Of a DNA stretch of 64,000 nt, positions 57,097 through 64,000 are shown one piece after another. The notes beneath the pieces were generated by a model that was not told the origin of the DNA, did no database searches, and worked only from the letters and a program-made list of their open reading frames with translations. Where the stretch lies: NCBI RefSeq assembly GCF_002009175.1, contig NZ_CP018047.1:7121001-7185000 (forward strand), written 5' to 3'. The position numbers and the translations under genes are program-made. This DNA is from Streptomyces niveus (lineage in GTDB: Bacteria; Actinomycetota; Actinomycetes; Streptomycetales; Streptomycetaceae). The stretch's first letter is position 1. The number at the start of each line of letters is the position of its first letter.

Positions 57097-57398
57097 GGCT
57101 GCTCCTGGATTCGAGGACGGCCGGTCGCGCGGCCGCCGGGATCGGTGGGGGTGAACCGGCCGGTCCAATCGAACGTCCATCTCCGGGCTGATGTCGAGTC
57201 CGACACTCCTTCGAGATCACCCTTCAGGGGGACAGTTCTGTTCGAATTTCCGGGCCTAGTATCTCCGTGTTCCCGCCCGTGCAATTGCGTGACGGGATTA
57301 CGCGCGCCTCCCGTCTGCGGCTTTACCCCTTTATGGGGGGTGGTCGGCGAGGAATCCGCGGGAAGTCGAATTGTTCGAACACAGCTAGGGAGCAGCGT
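57097..57398. other. Intergenic region of 302 bp
   Basis: This gap separates two divergent genes and should hold both promoters. It is AT-richer than its surroundings near 57235-57265 and 57310-57335. TTCGAA occurs at 57241 and 57374, and a TAGTAT -10-like sequence near 57258. No gene is supported inside it. Confidence 0.45.
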
Positions 57399-57626
57399 AT
57401 GGACGGCTATCGCAACGGTGTCTCGGCGGGATCCATCACGGCGGACTGGATCAAGAGCCGGAAGAGTACGGCCAACGGTCAGTGTGTGGAACTGGCCGCT
57501 CTGCCGGGCGGTAAGGTGGCGATGCGCAACTCGACCGATCCGGACGGACCGGCGCTGATCTTCGACGCCCTTGAGATGGCGGCTTTCCTGGACGGCGCGA
57601 GGAAGGGCGAGTTCGACGCGCTGTAG
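57399..57626 (+). CDS. DUF397 domain protein
   Basis: The 75-aa protein is a standard DUF397 unit: ADWIKSRKSTANGQCVELA, then VAMRNSTDPDGPALIFDALE, then AAFLDGARKGEFD. DUF397 proteins are small partners of Xre regulators with a DUF5753 domain in Streptomyces (the WhiJ type). AGGGAGC precedes the ATG. The Xre partner follows 92 nt downstream; in most such pairs the Xre gene comes first, so the order is reversed here. Confidence 0.93.
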   Translation: MDGYRNGVSAGSITADWIKSRKSTANGQCVELAALPGGKVAMRNSTDPDGPALIFDALEMAAFLDGARKGEFDAL

Positions 57627-57718
57627 TCCAACTGGCGTGTCCTGAGCACCAGTTCGGTGGGACATGCGAGCATTCACCGTGCCATGATGAGCCACGCTTA
57701 TTCATGAACGGAGCACGC

Positions 57719-58639
57719 GTGTCCCATTCGCCGGACAACCCGGTCCCGCTTATCGGTCAAGCTCCCGATCCCGTCCGTCGGCGGAGTCTCAATCCGACCG
57801 CCGCCGGTATCGTGCTCGGCCTGGAACTGCGCGGAATGCGCGAGGCGCGTGGAATCACCGCCACCGCGTCGGCGAAATTGATCAACGCGTCCGTTTCCAA
57901 GGTCAGTCGGCTCGAACGGGCCCAGAGCCCGCCCGACCCGCGGGACATCGACATTCTCGCCGACCGGTACGGGGCGACCGCGGCCGAGCGCGCCGGTCTC
58001 ACCCTGCTCGCCCGCCGCGCGGTGGAACCGGAGTGGTTCGACCGCTACTCCGACTACGCGGCCTCCTGGATGCACCGGCTGATCGGGCTGGAGTCCCAGG
58101 CCGTGTACTTCTGCGCCTACGAGGCACGGATCGTGCCCGGCCTCCTCCAGACCGCGGCGTACGCGAGGCAGATCATCAGCGACGGCCTCCGTGTCTCCGA
58201 GGGCGACCAGGTCGAACAGCGGGTCGGTCTGCGGCTTGAGCGCCAGCGGCGGTTCTTCGAGCAGCCGGAACCGCCGAGAGGGGTCTTCCTGCTGGACCAG
58301 TCCGTACTGCTCCGCCGGGTCGGCACCCCGCGGATCATGGCCGAGCAGTTGCGCGGACTCCTGGAGTACAGCGACCGGCCCGGCGTCACCATCCGGTTCG
58401 TACCGCTGGACAGCAGCGTCGTGTCCAACCACGGCTCCATGGCGCATCTGCGCTTCGGCCCCCTCGGGCCACCCGCCATGGTGTACGTCGAGGGGGACGA
58501 CGACGCGACGTACTACGTGAAGCCGGACGACGTGGAACGGCGCGTGGAGGTGATGCTGCGGCTCAGTCACGAGGCCGCCGCCTCCTGGCGGGACAGCCGG
58601 ACCATACTGATCGACGCGATCAAGCGGTACGAGGTCTAG
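57719..58639 (+). CDS. Xre-family regulator with DUF5753 domain (WhiJ-like)
   Basis: The 306-aa protein has an N-terminal helix-turn-helix (GLELRGMREARGITATASAK, about residues 34-53, followed by SVSKVSRLERAQ). The DUF5753 domain then carries EARIVPGLLQTAAYARQI, with the typical RLERQRRFF and VFLLDQSVLLRRVGTPRIM. Homologues act with a DUF397 partner in development and antibiotic control. I chose GTG 57719 because CGGAG lies 5 nt upstream; ATG 57704 lacks a site. It overlaps the convergent methyltransferase gene by 20 nt at the 3' end. Confidence 0.92.
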   Translation: MSHSPDNPVPLIGQAPDPVRRRSLNPTAAGIVLGLELRGMREARGITATASAKLINASVSKVSRLERAQSPPDPRDIDILADRYGATAAERAGLTLLARRAVEPEWFDRYSDYAASWMHRLIGLESQAVYFCAYEARIVPGLLQTAAYARQIISDGLRVSEGDQVEQRVGLRLERQRRFFEQPEPPRGVFLLDQSVLLRRVGTPRIMAEQLRGLLEYSDRPGVTIRFVPLDSSVVSNHGSMAHLRFGPLGPPAMVYVEGDDDATYYVKPDDVERRVEVMLRLSHEAAASWRDSRTILIDAIKRYEV

Positions 58640-59465
58640 GTACCGCCGCGCCGCTCCGCCGGCCGGGCGGTACTTCGGCCAGGCCGCCGTACTCCGTCCA
58701 CTCGATGCTGCGCTGCCGTCGCTTGAGTTCGGAGTCCGGACGCCAGTCCGTGACGTCGACCAGACCGGGCGGCTGGATCACAAGGCCGTCGAAGTACCGG
58801 TCCACCTGCGCCCGTTCACGGACCTGGCCCCATCGGCCGTGGGTCTGCTCCAGCATCATCTCCGTCACCTGCCGGCGAAGCCCGGCGTCGTCACTGACGA
58901 GCTGGCAGATCACCACGAAGCTTCCGGGGCGCAGACGGTCCACGACGCGTGTGACGAGGTCGCCGGGTCCCGAGGCGTCGGGAATGCAGTGCAGCACGGA
59001 GTTGAAAAGGACGCCGACCGGCTGGTCCAGGTCGATGAGACGCCTGAAGTCGGCGTGCTCCAGGATGTATTCGGTCTCCAGCATGTCCGACGCGATGACC
59101 ACGCTCTGGTCGTTCTCGTCGAAGATGGCCTGACCGTGTGCGAGGACGACGGGGTCGTCGTCGACATAGACGACACGCGACCGCGGATCGACCGCCTGTG
59201 CGATCTGATGGACGTTGTTCTGCGTCGGCAGACCGGACCCGAAATCGACGAATTGCCGAATTCCGTGCTCCTCGGCCATGACGCGTACGACACGTTCCAG
59301 GAACCAGCGATTGTTCCGCGCCAGTTCCTTGGTGGTCGGTGCGACCTTGAGCAGCTCCTCGGAAGCCCGCTGGTCCACTTCGTAGTTGTAATGGCCGCCC
59401 AGCAGCCAGTCGTACATCCTCGCCGCGCTCGGAACGGATAAATCGACACGCCTGTTGTCCGCCAA
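58620..59465 (-). CDS. SAM-dependent methyltransferase, DUF574 family, with TTA codon
   Basis: This 281-aa protein belongs to the DUF574 (Methyltransf_19) family abundant in Streptomyces. It has PSAARMYDWLLGGHYNYEVD at the start, the SAM loop FVDFGSGLPTQNNVHQ, and VVYVDDDPVVLAHG. Substrates are unknown. The TTG at 59465 has GGGAGGGG about 8 nt upstream and gives the usual short N-terminus; ATG 59519 would add 18 residues. Codon 9 (59439-59441) is TTA, the only in-frame TTA I find in the window, so translation may depend on bldA tRNA. Tail-to-tail overlap of 20 nt with the Xre gene. Confidence 0.87.
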   Translation of the reverse strand: MADNRRVDLSVPSAARMYDWLLGGHYNYEVDQRASEELLKVAPTTKELARNNRWFLERVVRVMAEEHGIRQFVDFGSGLPTQNNVHQIAQAVDPRSRVVYVDDDPVVLAHGQAIFDENDQSVVIASDMLETEYILEHADFRRLIDLDQPVGVLFNSVLHCIPDASGPGDLVTRVVDRLRPGSFVVICQLVSDDAGLRRQVTEMMLEQTHGRWGQVRERAQVDRYFDGLVIQPPGLVDVTDWRPDSELKRRQRSIEWTEYGGLAEVPPGRRSGAAVPRPRTA

Positions 59466-59565
59466 CGGAAAGACCCCTCCCGGTTCGAGCCCCGATCTCG
59501 CCAGGGAATGCGCCCCCATCCTAGGAGGGCGGACCGCGGACGCACCACCACGAGTGTCGGAGATG

Positions 59566-60066
59566 TCACTGCTGGGAAGCGTGGTGCTCCAGTTGCCTCA
59601 GTGCCGTGTCGGAGAACTGCCGCCGGGCCGTCAGGAGAGACGCCGTCACCGTCGGAATGTCGATGCCCATCAGATCCGCTATGGCCTCGGGCGTCATGGA
59701 CAGCCGCCACCGCAGCAGCGCGGTGTCCGCCGTGTCCTGGGGAAGGGCGCAGTACAGCCGTCCGACGGCGGGATCCGGTCCGTCCGCGTCCCGGCTCACC
59801 GCCTGGATCTGCGCGCGCAACTGCTGCCAAGCGTCCGCCGCGGGGCGCGCGTTCCGCAGGAGTTCGCTCCACCGGCCCGCGACAACCGAGATGGTCGCGT
59901 CGACGGCGGCCTGGCTCGCGGTCTCGTCGAGCAGCCTGGCCCGCGCGTAGGACAGGTAGTGAATTCTGTGCAGCTGCACGAAGCCCGCGAGACCGAGGAG
60001 ACTCTGCTGATTCATCGGCCGGCTACGGGCATCGGTGACAGGGAGGGCGCGCGGGTGCGGATTCAA
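59566..60066 (-). CDS. Sigma-70 region 4-like DNA-binding protein
   Basis: The 166-aa protein has a helical N-terminal half (LAGFVQLHRIHYLSYARARL, resembling the region 2 core of sigma factors) and a C-terminal helix-turn-helix: LLRWRLSMTPEAIADLMGID then VTASLLTARRQF. The sigma region 2 -10-recognition helix is not evident, so it may be a reduced sigma-like regulator. The TTG at 60066 has AAGGAG 5 nt upstream; a GTG 3 nt before and ATG 60015 are alternatives. Role unknown. Confidence 0.7.
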   Translation of the reverse strand: MNPHPRALPVTDARSRPMNQQSLLGLAGFVQLHRIHYLSYARARLLDETASQAAVDATISVVAGRWSELLRNARPAADAWQQLRAQIQAVSRDADGPDPAVGRLYCALPQDTADTALLRWRLSMTPEAIADLMGIDIPTVTASLLTARRQFSDTALRQLEHHASQQ

Positions 60067-60246
60067 CACGTCTCCTTCCGGGGGCTCGTCGCGAAACGCG
60101 GTCCACCGCTCCGTGGCGGGAATCGCCACGGAAATACCTGATGGACCGATGGGCCCCTTACTCGGAGCTGTGACGACCGTACCGTGTGTCACGCCGCGGT
60201 CACGGCGAATACCCCGTCATGCAAAGTCAGATTTCAAAGACACGCA

Positions 60247-60263
60247 GACGGGCGCCGCCCGTC
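60247..60263 (-). terminator. Hairpin downstream of hypB
   Basis: GACGGGC and GCCCGTC pair around GCC, about 60 nt past the hypB stop. A probable but short terminator. Confidence 0.5.
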
Positions 60264-60318
60264 CGCCAATTCGCAACCGGATTCGAATTCCGTACGGCGC
60301 GGCCCGGTACCGCCCGGA

Positions 60319-61047
60319 TCAGTACCGCTCGGCCACCCAGTCGTACCAGCTGCGCATCCCCTCACCCGTTGTCGCCGACAGCGCCAGCACCGTCAGGCCC
60401 GGATTGACGGAACGGGCGTACTCCTCGCAGCGGGCGACGTCGAAGTCGACGTACGGCAGCAGGTCGATCTTGTTGACGATCACCAGATCCGCGGCGGCGA
60501 ACATATAGGGGTACTTGAGCGGCTTGTCCGTGCCCTCGGTGACCGAGATGATCACGACCCGGCTGCGCTCCCCGAGGTCGAAGAGGGCCGGGCAGACCAG
60601 ATTGCCCACGTTCTCGACCAGGACCAGCGATCCGGCCGGCGGTGTCAGGGTCGTGAGCGCGTCCCGCATCATCTCCGCGTCCAGGTGGCAGCCCGCACCG
60701 GTGTTGACCTGGACGACGGTGCTGCCCGCCCGCTTGATCCGGTCGGCGTCGAGCGTCGTCTCCTGGTCGCCCTCGATGACCGAGACCGGGCGGTGGCCGA
60801 CGAAGTCCCGGATGGTGCGCTCCAGGAGAGTGGTCTTGCCGGCGCCCGGCGAGCTCATCAGGTTCACCGCCACGATGCCCTGTTCGGCGAGCCACGCACG
60901 GTTGCCGGCGGCCAGGTCCTCGTTCTTGGCGAGGACCCGCTGTTCGAGGGTGATGGTCTCGCCGCCGTGCGGGTGCGTGTGGGGTACGGCGATTCGCGTC
61001 CCGCCGCCCCCTTCGCTTCCGCCGGAGCAACCGCACGTACCGCACAT
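60319..61047 (-). CDS. hypB: Hydrogenase nickel incorporation GTPase HypB
   Basis: HypB is the GTPase that delivers nickel to the hydrogenase large subunit with HypA. The 242-aa protein starts MCGTCGCSGG, a Cys-rich metal site, and has a modest His stretch (HTHPHGGE). The P-loop is SSPGAGKTTLLERTI near residue 66; the metal/GTPase switch region is NTGAGCHLDAEMM, and NKIDLLPYV gives guanine specificity. It follows hypA with a 4-nt gap. Both are divergent from the hydrogenase genes. Confidence 0.96.
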   Translation of the reverse strand: MCGTCGCSGGSEGGGGTRIAVPHTHPHGGETITLEQRVLAKNEDLAAGNRAWLAEQGIVAVNLMSSPGAGKTTLLERTIRDFVGHRPVSVIEGDQETTLDADRIKRAGSTVVQVNTGAGCHLDAEMMRDALTTLTPPAGSLVLVENVGNLVCPALFDLGERSRVVIISVTEGTDKPLKYPYMFAAADLVIVNKIDLLPYVDFDVARCEEYARSVNPGLTVLALSATTGEGMRSWYDWVAERY

Positions 61048-61051
61048 AGGG

Positions 61052-61381
61052 TCAGCCCACTCTCATGGAGATGATCTGTAGTTCCTGTCCCGACGTGATC
61101 CGCACGTCGGCGCTCCCGCACGGACACAGCAATACAAGATCGGCCAGCGTGAAGTCCTCCGAACACGCCATGCAGTGCGCCGTTCCCGGAGGTTGTTCGA
61201 TCTCCAGGGCCGCGCCTTCCGCGACCGTGCCCGCGGTGGTCAGATCGAAGCAGAAGCGCATCGAATCGGGGACCACCGCCGTCAGCATTCCCACCCGGAC
61301 GCTGACCGTACGCACCGGCCTTCCCGCGGCGCGCTCGCACACCGCGTCGACAATGCTCTGAGTGATTGACAATTCATGCAT
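61052..61381 (-). CDS. hypA: Hydrogenase maturation factor HypA
   Basis: This 109-aa nickel and zinc protein works with HypB. The N-terminal MHELSITQSIVDAV carries the nickel-binding Met-His. The zinc site has CMAC and CPCG pairs (HCMACSEDF, LLCPCGSADV). GACAGGA precedes the ATG. It is the first gene of the hypA-hypB unit, 189 nt from the divergent hydrogenase small subunit gene. Confidence 0.95.
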   Translation of the reverse strand: MHELSITQSIVDAVCERAAGRPVRTVSVRVGMLTAVVPDSMRFCFDLTTAGTVAEGAALEIEQPPGTAHCMACSEDFTLADLVLLCPCGSADVRITSGQELQIISMRVG

Positions 61382-61465
61382 TCGACGTCCTGTCTTCCTC
61401 GTACTTCACCCGATCGGCCGTTGTTCGCCGGGGCGAAAAGCAGGGCCGCCCGGACGAAACTCGTG

Positions 61466-61495
61466 TTGACAGAACGCTCTGCCGGATCGTAGATG
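61466..61495 (+). promoter_or_regulatory. Promoter of the hydrogenase operon
   Basis: A perfect TTGACA (61466-61471) is followed after 18 bp by TAGATG (61490-61495), close to the Streptomyces vegetative -10 TAGRWT. The predicted start near 61502 leaves a leader of about 70 nt before the small subunit gene. Confidence 0.65.
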
Positions 61496-61517
61496 GTAGC
61501 AATGTGAGCGACGCCAC

Positions 61518-61536
61518 ACCCATGACGTTCATGGGT
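61518..61536 (+). promoter_or_regulatory. 19-bp palindrome in the hydrogenase leader
   Basis: ACCCATGA and TCATGGGT are perfect 8-bp arms around CGT. It lies about 16-35 nt downstream of the predicted transcription start and 35 nt before the hydrogenase start codon. This position fits a repressor roadblock or an mRNA hairpin. Confidence 0.65.
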
Positions 61537-61570
61537 ATCGGGTGGGCCAATCCCGGAAGGCAGCGGTGCT

Positions 61571-62626
<1,056 letters not shown>

Positions 62627-62633
62627 TCCGAAC

Positions 62634-62674
62634 GGTGCCCCATCGGCCGCGAATCGACCGGCCGGTGGGGCACC
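62634..62674 (+). terminator. Strong stem-loop between hhyS and hhyL
   Basis: GGTGCCCCATCGGCC pairs with GGCCGGTGGGGCACC (15 bp, one G-T wobble) around an 11-nt loop, 7 nt past the small subunit stop. No T-run follows. It may be a partial terminator or an mRNA stability/processing element. Confidence 0.8.
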
Positions 62675-62727
62675 CACCTGGTAACTCACCGCTCGACGAA
62701 TCGCGACACGAAAGAAGAGGCGGCCCC

Positions 62728-64000
62728 ATGACGGCGACGAGCCAGGGCAAGGACGAACTGGTGGAGATGGCGTGGGATCCCATCACCCGAATCGTCGGGA
62801 GTCTGGGTATCTACACGAAGATCGACTTCAAGCAGAAGGTCGTCGCCGAGTGCCACAGCACCAGCTCGATCTTCCGTGGCTATTCGGTCTTCATGAAGGG
62901 CAAGGACCCGCGCGACGCCCATTTCATCACCAGCCGGATCTGCGGAATCTGCGGTGACAACCACGCCACCTGTTCCTGTTACGCGCAGAACATGGCGTAC
63001 GGCGTGAAGCCGCCGCATCTGGGTGAGTGGATCGTGAATCTCGGCGAGGCCGCCGAGTACATGTTCGACCACAATATCTTCCAGGAGAACCTGGTCGGGG
63101 TCGACTACTGCGAGAAAATGGTCGCCGAGACCAATCCCGGCGTACTCGAACAGGCCAACCGCACCGCCTCGCCGCACGCGGACGACCACGGGTACAAGAC
63201 CATCGGCGACATCATGCGCTCGCTGAACCCCTTCACCGGCGAGTTCTACCGCGAGGCCCTTCAGGTCAGCCGTATGACCCGCGAGATGTTCTGCCTCATG
63301 GAGGGCCGCCATGTGCACCCCTCCACGCTCTACCCCGGCGGGGTGGGCACGGTGGCGACCATCCAGCTCATGACGGACTACATCACTCGCCTCCAGCGCT
63401 ACGTGGAGTTCATGAAGAAGGTCGTGCCCATGCACGACGACCTCTTCGACTTCTTCTACGAGGCGCTGCCCGGCTACGAGAAGGTCGGCAACCGCCGTAT
63501 CCTGCTCGGCTGCTGGGGCTCCTTCCAGGACCCGGAGCACTGCAACTTCGAGTACAAGGACATGACCGACTGGGGTCGGAAGATGTACGTGACCCCCGGC
63601 ATCGTCGTGGACGGCAAGCTCGTCACCACCGACCTGGTGAAGATCAACCTCGGCATCCGCATCCTGCTCGGCTCGTCGTACTACAACGACTGGGAAGAGC
63701 AGGAGATGTTCGTGACCCACGACCCGCTCGGCAACCCGGTCGACCGGCGGCACCCGTGGAACCAGCACACCAACCCGCAGCCGCAGAAGCGCGACCTGGG
63801 GGACAAGTACAGCTGGGTCATGTCACCGCGCTGGTTCGACGGCAAGGACTACCTCGCGCTCGACACCGGCGGCGGCCCGCTCGCCCGGCTGTGGGTCACC
63901 GCGCTGGCCGGTCTGGTCGACATCGGCTACATCCAGGCCACCGGCAAGAGCGTCAAGATCAACCTCCCCAAGACCGCGCTCAAGGGCCCGGTCGAGCTGG
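62728..64000 (+). CDS. hhyL: Group 1h [NiFe] hydrogenase large subunit, 3' end beyond the window
   Basis: The first 424 codons of the catalytic subunit are present and the frame is still open at the window edge. WDPITRIVGSLGIYT is the usual start. The L1 nickel motif RICGICGDNHATCSC has Cys72 and Cys75, two of the four NiFe ligands; the other two (L5) lie outside the window. Conserved middle segments such as GRHVHPSTLYPGGVGTVAT match the group. AGAAGAGG precedes the ATG by about 8 nt. It follows the small subunit by 101 nt with a hairpin between. Maturation would need the HypAB proteins encoded opposite. Confidence 0.95.
   Translation, partial: MTATSQGKDELVEMAWDPITRIVGSLGIYTKIDFKQKVVAECHSTSSIFRGYSVFMKGKDPRDAHFITSRICGICGDNHATCSCYAQNMAYGVKPPHLGEWIVNLGEAAEYMFDHNIFQENLVGVDYCEKMVAETNPGVLEQANRTASPHADDHGYKTIGDIMRSLNPFTGEFYREALQVSRMTREMFCLMEGRHVHPSTLYPGGVGTVATIQLMTDYITRLQRYVEFMKKVVPMHDDLFDFFYEALPGYEKVGNRRILLGCWGSFQDPEHCNFEYKDMTDWGRKMYVTPGIVVDGKLVTTDLVKINLGIRILLGSSYYNDWEEQEMFVTHDPLGNPVDRRHPWNQHTNPQPQKRDLGDKYSWVMSPRWFDGKDYLALDTGGGPLARLWVTALAGLVDIGYIQATGKSVKINLPKTALKGPVEL

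Noticed and set aside
59480..59515. TTCGAGCCCC resembling a tRNA T-arm
   Set aside because: No acceptor, D or anticodon arms can be built around it; it lies in the upstream part of the methyltransferase frame.

Overview
The window is chromosomal DNA of a high-GC actinomycete, almost certainly a Streptomyces or close relative. The grounds are very high G+C with strong third-position bias, GTG/TTG starts, near absence of TTA codons, MurT/GatD, DUF397/Xre pairs, a sugar ABC importer with no ATPase of its own, a fused SecDF and an actinobacterial high-affinity hydrogenase. I see no prophage, insertion sequence, CRISPR array, rRNA or tRNA. Most of it reads as ordinary chromosome with metabolic, envelope and regulatory genes.

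Layout. 1-1557: end of a urease accessory cluster (ureF end, ureG, ureD). 1.7-11.4 kb: secreted tripeptidyl-peptidase-like hydrolase, PlsC acyltransferase, glycosidase-like TIM-barrel protein, PH-like acidic protein, lipoprotein, small NfeD-like protein plus SPFH protein, Lrp regulator with DUF2000 protein, quinone-oxidoreductase-like enzyme. 11.3-15.8 kb: CtaG-type oxidase assembly protein with a 54-aa membrane peptide, phosphofructokinase, and the GatD/MurT lipid II amidation pair. 16.1-23.3 kb: a six-gene minus-strand operon for amino-sugar oligosaccharides (ROK regulator, binding lipoprotein, two permeases, GH3 hexosaminidase, NagA); the ATPase must come from elsewhere, as known for MsiK.

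23.4-32 kb: peptide deformylase preceded by a P450-like remnant, TetR/acyl-CoA dehydrogenase with a clear operator, excalibur protein, glutathione peroxidase, TesB, a DUF3516 helicase and a YdjM-like membrane protein. 32-40 kb: a two-gene ABC exporter built as a heterodimer with one intact and one degenerate ATP site, a Tat-exported GH109-type protein, and a MarR-controlled ABC exporter. 40-53.6 kb: short MltG, flavin monooxygenase, YjbQ, GlxA-type regulator, GAPDH, beta-galactosidase overlapping a diaminopropionate ammonia-lyase, an Xre regulator divergent from cupin and alcohol dehydrogenase genes, and a secreted subtilisin. 53.7-60 kb: SecDF fusion, small secreted and cytosolic proteins, DUF397/Xre pair, a TTA-containing DUF574 methyltransferase and a sigma-region-4-like protein.

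60.3-64 kb: hypB-hypA divergent from hhyS-hhyL, the group 1h [NiFe] hydrogenase used for atmospheric hydrogen; the large subunit runs off the end. This region holds the most notable unexplained signals: a consensus-like promoter followed by a 19-bp palindrome in the leader, and a 15-bp-stem hairpin between the two structural genes. No wholly new system is evident; these regulatory elements, the asymmetric ABC pair and the single TTA gene are the best leads.
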